DNA of 34,406 nucleotides, taken from contig NZ_JAQTQD010000024.1 in NCBI RefSeq assembly GCF_028712425.1, positions 1 to 34,406 of the forward strand, given 5' to 3'. Below, piece by piece: positions 17,033-24,441 of this stretch. The notes below the pieces were generated by a model, which saw nothing but the letters and a program-made list of their open reading frames with translations, was not told where the DNA came from and did not search any database. Both the position numbers and the translations under genes were made by a program. The stretch comes from Methanoregula sp. (GTDB lineage: Archaea; Halobacteriota; Methanomicrobia; Methanomicrobiales; Methanospirillaceae). The stretch's first letter is position 1; each line of letters begins with the position of its first letter.

Positions 17033-17386
17033 CTACAGCCCGCCTTCGGGTTTTGGCATTTTCGGGAGCATATACCGCAGGTGCCAGCAGAGCAGCCCGA
17101 TAACAATACTGATGAGCAGCACGCACCAGCCGAACTCACCAAGCATAGCACTCCCGGCTCCGGTGGTTGCCGTGAACGCCGGGTAAAACTGCTGGATGAA
17201 ATAATTCCAGAAACCGTGAAGAAGGGATGCCGTCCAGATGCTGCCGGACCGGAGCCGGAGATCACGAAACTTCCGCCGCCCGCATTCTTCGTGTATGTCC
17301 GGGAGTACCCACTTGATGCGATCGGCACGGGCGGTGTCCCGCTCGCACAACAGAAACTGCCGCCGCATGCGCCAAAGGAATAACAA
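17033..17386 (-). pseudogene. C-terminal remnant of a CPBP (CAAX-type) membrane protease
   Basis: Residues about 40-117 resemble the end of a CPBP-family intramembrane metalloprotease: the segment LRLRSGSIWTASLLHGFWNYFIQ contains the second motif (H-x3-N) in the usual position, followed by a hydrophobic helix (GWCVLLISIVIGLLCWHL). The EExxxR motif that holds the catalytic site should lie about 90 residues upstream but is missing, and the upstream sequence (to about 17500) has no matching frame. The N-terminal part of this frame reads as unrelated sequence. I therefore read it as a truncated, probably non-functional copy. Confidence 0.45.
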
Positions 17387-17628
17387 TCCCTTTTACCGGT
17401 CCCGCTCTGGCAGTGGTTAAGCGGCTGTTGCAGTGCAGCAGATTTCCTGGTGGGGTGGGGGCCCTGCCACGGACACTGGAGATGAGTACGCGGCGGGTAA
17501 TGGAATATCGCTCTCATGGACATGGTAACAGTTTTATATGCGGATGCCTATGACTTCAGCTATACAAAGCTGCAATCACTCCGGCATCTGTCGTCATTAA
17601 AAAAATAAACCAGAATGGGAGATTCAAA

Positions 17629-18342
17629 ATGAAGAATATCTTAATGAAATTGTTGCCCGTGTTCCTGTTCCTTGTTCTGTTTATAATCGTTGGCGCCTGC
17701 ATAACGAAAACAACCGACAACGACAACAGCGGCATGAGCGGACCTTCCGGTCAGGTCGTGAGCGACAATCCGGGCACGCTGAACATTCCCGACGTGGAAA
17801 CCACAGTCTCCGGGATCTCAGGGCCGGGATCCGTGGACACGGGCTCCTTTTCGGACGGGGACGATTTTCCCCTCACTCGCCAGCAGATCCTGAAGCACCT
17901 GAGGACGGCCAACGAGGTAGCAAAGGAAGCGAAGGCATCCGGCCACCACCCCTTTGGCGCAGTGCTTGTGGCGCCGGATGGCGAGACAGTGCTGATGAAA
18001 CAGGGAAACATGGGGGGTCTCTCGCATGCCGAAACAGAGCTTTCACGGAGGGCGTCTGTGCAATACGATCCTGATTACCTGTGGAATTGTACCCTGGTGA
18101 CGACGTTTGAACCGTGCGCCATGTGCAGCGGAAACATCTACTGGGCCAATATCGGAAATATGGCCTATGGCCTTCCGGAAACCACGTTGAAGAACCTGAC
18201 CGGCGCAAGCAAGAGCAATCCCACGATGAACCTGTCGTCCCGCACGGTCTTTGCAGCGGGGCAGAAGCCTATCCGGGTGGCGGGCCCCTTTCCGGAACTG
18301 GAAGACGAACTGGTTGCCCCCCACAGGGACTTCTGGAAATGA
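17629..18342 (+). CDS. Exported lipoprotein with nucleoside deaminase domain
   Basis: 237 residues. A lipoprotein signal peptide ends in FIIVGAC (Cys 24), and a Gly/Ser-rich linker runs to about residue 80. A zinc deaminase domain follows: HPFGAVLVAPDGE (107-119), HAE at 133-135 (zinc ligand and general acid/base), and PCAMC (C163 and C166, zinc ligands) in EPCAMCSGNIYWANI. The overall order is that of guanine deaminase / tRNA-adenosine deaminase-like enzymes, which normally work in the cytosol; here the enzyme is predicted to sit outside the membrane. GGAG lies 7 nt before the ATG, and TTTTATATG at about 17531 is a likely TATA box. The chagasin-like lipoprotein follows at 35 bp. Confidence 0.88.
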   Translation: MKNILMKLLPVFLFLVLFIIVGACITKTTDNDNSGMSGPSGQVVSDNPGTLNIPDVETTVSGISGPGSVDTGSFSDGDDFPLTRQQILKHLRTANEVAKEAKASGHHPFGAVLVAPDGETVLMKQGNMGGLSHAETELSRRASVQYDPDYLWNCTLVTTFEPCAMCSGNIYWANIGNMAYGLPETTLKNLTGASKSNPTMNLSSRTVFAAGQKPIRVAGPFPELEDELVAPHRDFWK

Positions 18343-18377
18343 AATCTGCTGTAATCTTTTTAAAATTGTAACACACG

Positions 18378-19004
18378 ATGGAAAAAAATACCAGGAACGG
18401 ATATTACCCGGCGATTCTTATCGGAATTGTTTTCATGGTACTTACCGGGGGTTGTGTTACGGACACAACCTCTTCCCCACCAACCAGCACTCCCGCTGAA
18501 ACGCCGACACTGCCTCCGGGGCACCCACCGTTATCAACCATCACCGCAACCCCGTCCTTCTCACAAACCCCGGCGGTATCCTCACCCCGGTTCACACCGG
18601 ATCCCCGGACCGGATGCTCTATGGACTCCCATGTCCCGGAACCGGTCGACACTTCCGTTGCGGTCCGGGATCCAATGCCCGGGATCCGCTATTCTTTCAA
18701 AGAGAGTGAGACCGGCCGAACGGTCGTGCTTGAGAAGGGAGAGATTGTTGAGATGACCCTTCGGTGGGCCCCGAGTGTTGCATGGGAATGGGACATGCCG
18801 GTTTCAGGCTGCTCGATCGAGCTCCTGAATGACGGGTACTATTCCGGAGGCGGCGATTACTGGAACCAGTCCGGCCATTACCGGGCCCGGTACCGGGCAA
18901 CAGGCCCCGGAACATCGTTCATTGACGGGGTATTTGGCGTTGTGCCAGGCTGCTCGCCGCATGAATGGAATCCCCGGTTCAACCTGACCGTGATTGTGAA
19001 GTAG
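18378..19004 (+). CDS. Lipoprotein with chagasin-like (I42-type) domain, copy 1
   Basis: 208 residues. A signal peptide ends in LTGGC (Cys about 26), then a Thr/Pro-rich linker (to about 75). The C-terminal domain starts at VDTSVAVRDPMPGIRYSF and carries TVVLEKGEIVEMTLRW, CSIELLNDGYYSGGG, and HYRARYRATGPGTSF, a pattern like the chagasin / I42 inhibitors of papain-like cysteine peptidases. The classical NPTTG loop is not present (APSVAWEW in its place), so inhibitory ability cannot be assumed. It is closely related to the lipoprotein at 26642-27229. It may be co-transcribed with the upstream deaminase (35-bp gap), with which no functional link is known. Confidence 0.65.
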   Translation: MEKNTRNGYYPAILIGIVFMVLTGGCVTDTTSSPPTSTPAETPTLPPGHPPLSTITATPSFSQTPAVSSPRFTPDPRTGCSMDSHVPEPVDTSVAVRDPMPGIRYSFKESETGRTVVLEKGEIVEMTLRWAPSVAWEWDMPVSGCSIELLNDGYYSGGGDYWNQSGHYRARYRATGPGTSFIDGVFGVVPGCSPHEWNPRFNLTVIVK

Positions 19005-19163
19005 ATTTAATAAAATAATTGCCGCCACGGTAGATCCTTCGTGGTGGGGTCCCTGAACCTGTGTCCTGAAGGCAGAGACCCCGGACCGTCTTCTGCCGGC
19101 ACTGCCGCACTCGTATCATCGTGCTGACTCCCGACAGGCAGGCATGAGCCCGGGAATGTTCGG

Positions 19164-19670
19164 TCACAATGCTTTCTGAGCCGGGACTTGGTCCAGCAGA
19201 TCGAACCGCCGGAGGCAGGCTACGTATTCGGCCACGAGATAATAATTCCCCAGGTCCTCCACGTCCAGCCCGCGGAACGCGAAGAGCTCGTCCCACAGGA
19301 GACTGCTCCCCTCGACCATGAAGTACGCAGACTGGAGTTCGACTGCACCGATAATCGCCCTTCCCCGGAACATTTCGTCCTGGTTTTCATACAGGTGTTT
19401 TCCTGTCCCGGTGTTTTCCATGACAAAACCCTGTACCTCGGGAGTTATCCCCGCCGGCATCTTCCGTGCATGGCACTCGTTTGAGAGAATATTGTCCTCA
19501 ACAACATCGCGCAGGGCATCCGAGGTCAGTTCCCGCACGGGATATTTGCCGGTGAGATACGCGAGGACATCAGGACCGGTTTTTTTGTTGGGCTGAAGCA
19601 GGGGCCGGTACGTCTTTGCCGTTTCCTTCCACGTGCTGACCAGTTCCGGGGTGACTTTGCGGGTGAGCAT
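19164..19670 (-). CDS. Hypothetical protein, 168 aa
   Basis: 168 residues from ATG 19670, where the protein starts MLTRKVTPELVSTWKETAKTYRP; a longer frame to 20300 reads improbable sequence over the neighbouring gene and is not used. It is soluble, with segments VVEDNILSNECHARKMP, GFVMENTGTGKHLYENQDEM and ELFAFRGLDVEDLGNYYLVAEYV. I do not recognise the family. A TTTTATACC element 25-34 bp before the ATG fits a TATA box with a very short leader. It is convergent with the chagasin-like gene. Confidence 0.65.
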   Translation of the reverse strand: MLTRKVTPELVSTWKETAKTYRPLLQPNKKTGPDVLAYLTGKYPVRELTSDALRDVVEDNILSNECHARKMPAGITPEVQGFVMENTGTGKHLYENQDEMFRGRAIIGAVELQSAYFMVEGSSLLWDELFAFRGLDVEDLGNYYLVAEYVACLRRFDLLDQVPAQKAL

Positions 19671-19807
19671 CGGTACGTACGTTTGCGCCGTGAAGGTATA
19701 AAACGGATTTTTTAAAAAACAGGGGTATTGGGATGGGGTGGTGCAATACAGGAGGTGCACGACTCGCGCCCTGTCCGTTTGTCCTTCGGATGGCCCGGTG
19801 CCTGGCG

Positions 19808-20044
19808 TTACATCCCGAGATATTTCAGCATGCCATAGACCAGGAACGCCGGCCAGAGCAGCGCTTTCACAACGCCGATCACTCCTGCAAGGAAGCTCGT
19901 TGCCGTTGTGAGGTAATAGTACAGGGCGCCAAGGAAGCCCACGAAGTACAGGGCGCCCCCGGACCCGTGGCAGGCATGATGTTTCATCGTGTGCCCAACG
20001 TCGCACCAGCATTTTTGTTGTGGTTCGTTTGGTTCGTTCTCCAT
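19808..20044 (-). CDS. Small membrane protein with Cys/His-rich N terminus
   Basis: 78 residues from ATG 20044 (a GTG at 20053 is in frame). The N-terminal 30 residues contain CWCDVGHTMKHHACHG, a cluster of three Cys and four His that could bind a metal. Two hydrophobic segments follow: about 32-53 (ALYFVGFLGALYYYLTTATSFL) and 56-76 (IGVVKALLWPAFLVYGMLKYL). Family and function are unknown. It is on the same strand as the 168-aa gene, 137 bp upstream of it. Confidence 0.65.
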   Translation of the reverse strand: MENEPNEPQQKCWCDVGHTMKHHACHGSGGALYFVGFLGALYYYLTTATSFLAGVIGVVKALLWPAFLVYGMLKYLGM

Positions 20045-20348
20045 GGTATCCACTTCCGTATGAGAATACGTACTGCCTGCAGGAGAATAAAAATACTGTT
20101 ATAGAGATACATCTATCGCCCTCTGCCCGTCCTGCGTGTGGGCGGTTGCTCATAGTGGGGGCGACAGGGACCTTGTTCGTCGGATTGTGTAGTTGTGGCA
20201 GACTTGCGTGAATAGCGAGCAGGGATTCAAGCTGTTTTGCATGGTTGTCGAAGTTCACACAAATCGGCATGTTTTTATTTTTTTTGATTATGATTGACAA
20301 TGAGATGATTGTTTGTTTATTGAAAATTTCATTAAAAGATACTCCCCG

Positions 20349-21509
20349 ATGAGAAAAAGTCCATTACCAGGAATCTTTCTCATCTGCATTTTTTTTATGT
20401 TTATTATGCAGGGATTAATTCATCCCGTAAATGCAGTCGATCACTATACTCAACCTGCATTGTTGTGGAAATCCTCCTCCTTAAACAAAAATGTCGTAGC
20501 TGATGTTGCAATCTCATCAAATGGCCAGTATACTCTTGTTGGTACATTTTCAAATGACGACCACGTATATTTGTTTGATCAAAATGGGAAACTTATTGGG
20601 AAAAATACTGTAGGCGCCGGTGTCGCAAACGTTGCGATCACACCAGATGGAGAATATGGCGTTGTAAGTGCAGGGAACAAATCGTGGTTTCTGGTTAATA
20701 CCCAGGAACCTGTAGAAAATAATGTGTACTTTTTTAATCGCCAGGGAAACCTCTTATGGAAATATAATACTGGCGAATGTACGGGCTTGGCGGCCATCTC
20801 CGCCAATGGACAATACGTTGTTTTCGGGGACGGGGCATGGAGTGACACCAGCGTCATTCTTCTTAATCGTGAGAAGGCACTCCTTTGGAAATACAATACC
20901 GATCAGAATATCAAAGCTGTAGCAATTTCATCAGATGGACAGTATATTGTTGTTGGATTAACGGATGGAACCATCCTCCTCCTGAACCATGAGGGGAAAC
21001 AACTCTGGAAATACAACACGATGGGAATAACGAGAATGGGCATTGCAATTTCTGCCGATGATCAGCATATCGCAATCAGTGAACAAAGCACGAAAGGCGC
21101 TGTTATTCATCATCTCAACAAAAATGGTCAACTCATCTGGAAGTACAACACCGACGCTGGCATGCTCGACATTGCGATTTCGCCAGATGGTAATTATATT
21201 GCTGCCGGATCAAGCGATCTCTATCTGTTCGACCGTAACGGGATACTTTCCGGAAAATTTGTTACAGGGACCGGGGGCGTTCTTAAAAAAATCGTTGTTT
21301 CATCCAACAATCTGTATGTTGCAATGGGAAACTGGGATGGATCTGTCAGCATGTACTCATCAGGAAATCAGGAAATAATTCCGGAAACAACCGCAGTAAT
21401 GCAAAGCAAGATTGCAGAACAGGATGTAGCAATCGCTGAACAGTCAAAACAGATGGACGTTCTCCAACAGTTGATTGACAGCATCCTCAGATTTCTCGGA
21501 GTCAAATAA
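20349..21509 (+). CDS. Secreted WD40/PQQ-like beta-propeller protein
   Basis: 386 residues from ATG 20349, which begins a clean signal peptide (MRKSPLPGIFLICIFFMFIMQGLIHPVNA); an in-frame TTG at 20313 is less likely. About seven repeats follow with the recurring end LLWKYNT and openings such as VAISSNGQYTLVG, VAISSDGQYIVVG and IAISPDGNYIAAG. The C-terminal ~50 residues form a short coiled coil (MQSKIAEQDVAIAEQSKQMDVLQQLI). It is expected outside the cell as a binding scaffold. Its DNA is clearly more AT-rich than the genes to the left, which suggests later acquisition. It resembles the propeller gene at 24442 in design. Confidence 0.8.
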   Translation: MRKSPLPGIFLICIFFMFIMQGLIHPVNAVDHYTQPALLWKSSSLNKNVVADVAISSNGQYTLVGTFSNDDHVYLFDQNGKLIGKNTVGAGVANVAITPDGEYGVVSAGNKSWFLVNTQEPVENNVYFFNRQGNLLWKYNTGECTGLAAISANGQYVVFGDGAWSDTSVILLNREKALLWKYNTDQNIKAVAISSDGQYIVVGLTDGTILLLNHEGKQLWKYNTMGITRMGIAISADDQHIAISEQSTKGAVIHHLNKNGQLIWKYNTDAGMLDIAISPDGNYIAAGSSDLYLFDRNGILSGKFVTGTGGVLKKIVVSSNNLYVAMGNWDGSVSMYSSGNQEIIPETTAVMQSKIAEQDVAIAEQSKQMDVLQQLIDSILRFLGVK

Positions 21510-21589
21510 TTCTCTTTTTCCAGGCATTTTTTCGCAGGTTTTGATACGTTGATGGCGAGTTATTACATTTGCTCATTACTGTTGCATCA

Positions 21590-21920
21590 TGTTGGATCAA
21601 CCAGACCCTGCTTAAAAAAATGTGAGCAGACCTTGCTCGACCTGATTTCAACCAGATCCTGCTTAAAAAAAGATAACCGGATCTGTAATAACCGGACACT
21701 AGTGTCTTACACATCCGTCGAAACGTGTTCCGGTTTTTTTCTGCAGACCCTGCATGAAAAATGTTGAGCAGCCCCTGCTCGATCTGGTGTTGAGCAGACT
21801 CTGCAAGAAAAAATTTTGCCGGACCTTGCTTGAAAAATTTTCATCGCGATCGTGATCACGTTTGATTTACTGATCCGGAACAACCGAATCCTGCTTGAAA
21901 AATTTCAGGCAGGGGATGAG
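21590..21920. repeat. Degenerate A-tract repeat array A
   Basis: About eight imperfect copies of a unit near CAGACCCTGCTTGAAAAA occur in 330 bp (about 21600, 21627, 21651, 21743, 21767, 21797, 21822 and 21888). Some copies alternate with short hairpins: GAGCA...TGCTC near 21625 and GAGCAG...CTGCTC near 21767. No gene was found here. The array is at the 3' side of the HepT gene, as is a weaker related array at about 28737-28975. Confidence 0.5.
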
Positions 21921-21990
21921 GGAGGTTGGGGATGTGCCCGCACGATGATGGGCATGACGGTTATTGATTACTCATTTTTTTTTTGCGTCT

Positions 21991-22329
21991 CTAGCTGATC
22001 TCTTTTAAAAGTGCGGAGAATTCAGTTTCAAGAACCGGCAGATCATCGGTAAGGACACTCCAGACAATCTGCCAGTTTATCTCGAAATACCGGTGAATCA
22101 CTTTATCCCGCATACCGGCAATTTCCCGCCATGCAATACCGGGATGTTCTTCTTTGAGATGCGGCGAAAGGTTCTTAGACGCTTCCCCGATTACTTCGAT
22201 CGCACGGATGACTGCATGCGAGTAATACTGGTCTGAGAGAAGATCGTCGTAGTTCCGCCCATTGGTGATCTTCTGCAGAAATTGTATCTCATTGAGAATG
22301 TGAGTAACCAGGACCCGGTCATCCTTCAA
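21991..22329 (-). CDS. hepT: HepT-type HEPN toxin
   Basis: 112 residues of the HEPN (DUF86) family. The RNase motif R-x4-H-x-Y is present: R74, H79 and Y81 in AGMRDKVIHRYFEI. Family knowledge: such proteins are ribonuclease toxins neutralised by MntA, which adds AMP to the motif tyrosine. The start is TTG at 22329, and the 11-nt overlap with the mntA stop (22319) means translational coupling. A second copy in the window (29027-29375) is frameshifted. SHAVIRAIEVIGEASKNL fits the HEPN helix with the conserved family Glu. Confidence 0.85.
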   Translation of the reverse strand: MKDDRVLVTHILNEIQFLQKITNGRNYDDLLSDQYYSHAVIRAIEVIGEASKNLSPHLKEEHPGIAWREIAGMRDKVIHRYFEINWQIVWSVLTDDLPVLETEFSALLKEIS

Positions 22330-22642
22330 TCCAGATCACATCCTGTTCGATATAAGGCCGGATGAGTCCGGAGAGCGAAGGTTCCGTCAGAAGATCGACT
22401 TTGCGCCGGAACAGCGTTTCAAGATAATCCGATAGTCTCACGAAATTCCGGAGCGTTGCGTACCCGTCCTTAAAATCGACAAGGATATCGACATCGCTCT
22501 TTTTGGTCTCTTCACCGCGGGCAAACGAGCCGAAGATCCCGATCCGCGTCACCCCAAACGTACTGCGGATGGCCGGAGCTGCTGCTTCCAGTTTTTTTAT
22601 CACCGGGCTTTTCCTCCGTGGCCTTGCGATGAGTCCGGGCAT
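22319..22642 (-). CDS. mntA: MntA-type nucleotidyltransferase antitoxin
   Basis: 107 residues. The minimal nucleotidyltransferase signature is GSFARGEETKKSDVDILVDF (about 38-57), with the metal-binding D-x-D. It should neutralise HepT by AMPylation. The N-terminal MPGLIARPRRKSP is basic. ATG 22642 has AAGGA 5 nt upstream. The 5' half of the gene, up to codon ~46, is identical in DNA to the paralogue at 29365-29688 while the remainder is diverged, so it is a mosaic (see findings). It overlaps hepT. Confidence 0.88.
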   Translation of the reverse strand: MPGLIARPRRKSPVIKKLEAAAPAIRSTFGVTRIGIFGSFARGEETKKSDVDILVDFKDGYATLRNFVRLSDYLETLFRRKVDLLTEPSLSGLIRPYIEQDVIWIEG

Positions 22643-22735
22643 GCCGTTCCTTCCTATATGGAATTGGACATTCGGGTACTATAAGGATATGGTGAGGACA
22701 GGAATACCGGACCGGAATCGTGAAGTCTCGAACGA

Positions 22736-22861
22736 AGGGGGCAGGCTGGGCACCGCCCTATCCGGGCAGGGGGCTTTGTGCTGGCTGATCGCGGAGGGGG
22801 TGCTGAGCGGGTGTTCCGTGGAGGAGCCGTTGCAAAAAGTGTATAGGTAGAGGGCGGCCGG
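22736..22861. repeat. GC-rich G-run element, copy A
   Basis: About 125 bp with recurrent runs of G on the plus strand. Recognisable landmarks are a CTTTGTGCTGGCTG core, GCGGAGGGGGTGCTG and an end at GGGCGGCCGG. Related copies lie at 27283, 29783, 32301, 33442 and 34066. None occurs left of 22.7 kb. No protein reading is convincing. Confidence 0.65.
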
Positions 22862-23036
22862 AAACCCTGCAAAGAATGAAAACAGAACGATAAGGTAAAA
22901 AGAGACGAATTGCCCCGCGCAGGTTTTTACTTACGCCGGGAGAGATCTCTTCCGGCCAATCCCTGCTCATTTCATTTTCCTTTTCTTACCGGGTACCTTT
23001 CGTATCTTCGAACGTGTAGCTGATTGGGACAGAAAT

Positions 23037-23060
23037 CATATATATATCATCATTATAAAT
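23037..23060 (+). promoter_or_regulatory. Promoter of peptidase A leader
   Basis: Two TATA-like boxes lie in a row: ATATATATATC at about 23038 and ATTATAAATT at about 23053. Both are kept in copies B and C except for a change in the first box of B. Transcription is predicted to begin near 23067-23080, making a 5' leader of about 150-165 nt before the start codon. Confidence 0.5.
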
Positions 23061-23064
23061 TGCA

Positions 23065-23232
23065 CATTGTGGACAGCCGGGGGTTGTTCCACGAAAAGAA
23101 GAGGACGGGTTCACCAAGCGACAACCCTGTGTTGAACCCGGTCCCGCCCGTAGGCATGAGATTGTTATCTTCCGATCCTATGAAGGTTTTCCCCTGCCGG
23201 CGAGCGAAGGCTATCAAAAAAGGTGAGAACAA
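23065..23232 (+). ncRNA. Structured 5' leader of peptidase A (candidate regulatory RNA)
   Basis: Two good hairpins can be drawn. H1 is 23069-23092: GTGGACAGCC pairs with GGTTGTTCCAC, loop of 3 nt. H2 is 23103-23144: GGACGGGTTCA pairs with TGAACCCGGTCC, one bulge, 19-nt loop. A ribosome-binding site GGTGAG lies 5 nt before the ATG. The same leader precedes the second peptidase and continues at the right edge of the window. It matches no riboswitch I know. It could be a leader RNA, attenuator or sRNA target. Confidence 0.45.
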
Positions 23233-24423
23233 ATGAGCATACGTAAAACGTTTGTCATCCTGCAGGCGTTGCTGCTGGCAGGGATGGTAATGGTACCGAT
23301 GGTGAATGCCGATAAGGCCTCATCTGCATCGGATATAGTAACGCTTGTTGATAAAAATGCTATTTCAGAGGATACTGCTCTCCAGTCTGCACGTGCTGCG
23401 GTCGAAGATTTTGTCAGCAGAGGTGCACTTGACAATAACTGGGACGGGGCAACCGTAGATCCCAAATCAGACATTATCTATGACCTCAACGAAAAACCAC
23501 TATTCTATCTCTTCTCTGTTGAGAGCAAAGGGAAAAGAATCGGTGAGATCAAGGCCGCAGCGAGCAAGGTTGTCGGGGGTGCCATTGTCACGATCGGCCC
23601 CGGCGCCGGACCTGTCGATCTGGATTCCGCCAAAACGCACGCCAGAGAGATCATCGAAAAAGAATACAAGGGAACGGTAATCAACTCAATGACTCTGGTA
23701 TGTTATGATTATCCCGACATGGCGATATTATTCAGGTTCTCTGCGCCGGGATCGAAGGAAAAAACCCTGATACTGGACGCGTATGATTTCTCAGTTATTC
23801 CGGAGTCAAAACAGGTCTCCTATTATAACGGGATCCATTCGTCGGATATCAGCACCCGTATTGCAAATGCCGAATCCGAACAGGATTCCCTCATGAACCG
23901 GCAGACCGTATTATCAGTTAAAGCAGGGGCGACCAAGACTCTGAGCGGATTCCCCCTTTATGCTCAGCAGGCAAATGGGTGGTGTCCTTTTGCGACAGCC
24001 CAGATGATATCCGGATACTATGGATATTCGCGAACACAATCCGGAATCGCCAGTACCATGGGAATATCAAACCCCGGTAACGGTGCCACACTCCAGGAAA
24101 CCCTCTCGAATTATTATCAGCTATCTACGGCATCCGGCGGATTAGGAAAACCGAATTCCCAACTCAGGTATACCGGCATGTTCTCGTATGATGATTTTAT
24201 TAGCAATCTGAGCGCAAACCGCCCCCAGCATGCAAGCCGCTATGAATCATTGTCCCTTCACGCACGTGCTGTTGCCGGGTATTCGTATTCGTCTGCATCA
24301 TCACAGTATCTGTATATCTACGATCCAGGCCCGGTCAATGTGGGATCCCCGTACTGGGAAAACTGGAATACCTTCCTGTCAGGATCAAATCCGGTGCAAG
24401 GAGTTATTTTCATCAGAAACTAA
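23233..24423 (+). CDS. Secreted C39-like cysteine peptidase A
   Basis: 396 residues. Signal peptide at about 1-26 (LLLAGMVMVPMVNA). Residues about 30-230 form a pro-like region with PLFYLFSVESKGKRIGEIKAAASK and LDAYDFSVIPE. The C-terminal domain is a papain-like/C39 fold: oxyanion Gln at 245, nucleophile C251 in NGWCPFATAQMISGYYG, H343 in SLHARAVAGYSY and D364 in YLYIYDPGP. The protein is thus a plausible active secreted cysteine peptidase made as a zymogen. GGTGAG lies 5 nt before the ATG. A propeller gene follows 18 bp downstream, then a membrane-anchored protein and a chagasin-like inhibitor on the same strand. A paralogue is at 30282. Confidence 0.85.
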   Translation: MSIRKTFVILQALLLAGMVMVPMVNADKASSASDIVTLVDKNAISEDTALQSARAAVEDFVSRGALDNNWDGATVDPKSDIIYDLNEKPLFYLFSVESKGKRIGEIKAAASKVVGGAIVTIGPGAGPVDLDSAKTHAREIIEKEYKGTVINSMTLVCYDYPDMAILFRFSAPGSKEKTLILDAYDFSVIPESKQVSYYNGIHSSDISTRIANAESEQDSLMNRQTVLSVKAGATKTLSGFPLYAQQANGWCPFATAQMISGYYGYSRTQSGIASTMGISNPGNGATLQETLSNYYQLSTASGGLGKPNSQLRYTGMFSYDDFISNLSANRPQHASRYESLSLHARAVAGYSYSSASSQYLYIYDPGPVNVGSPYWENWNTFLSGSNPVQGVIFIRN

Positions 24424-24441
24424 ACGGTCACAGGACGAACG

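Larger units (their letters stand above)
22506..23209. repeat. Repeat block, copy A (mntA 5' half to peptidase leader)
   Basis: This ~700-bp block matches 29552-30250. The first 166 bp (22506-22671 against 29552-29717) show no difference by eye. The middle holds a GC-rich element and has drifted, and the last ~330 bp contain a conserved promoter and leader. A third copy covers 34066-34406 and runs out of the window. It ends about 24 bp before the C39-like peptidase start codon. Confidence 0.85.

Noticed and set aside
16861-17523. Long N-terminal extension of the lysine-rich protein
   Set aside because: The extension has no meaningful protein pattern, while ATG 16860 has a well-placed GAGGT site.
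19671-20300. Extension of the 168-aa protein upstream to 20300
   Set aside because: It overlaps the small membrane protein gene in another frame and has odd composition; ATG 19670 is preceded by a TATA-like box.
22736-22861. Coding potential in G-run elements (Pro/Ser-rich minus-strand frames)
   Set aside because: The frames are not kept between copies and reflect only the C-rich strand.
22860-22975. Conserved small minus-strand peptide (MSRDWPEEISPGVS...) repeated before each leader
   Set aside because: A ribosome-binding site is present, but the base differences among the three copies mostly change the amino acid and the frames run on into the G-run elements. DNA-level promoter conservation explains the similarity better.
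23065-23232. Known riboswitch class (TPP, cobalamin, c-di-GMP, fluoride)
   Set aside because: None of the core sequences of these classes that I know could be found in the leader.
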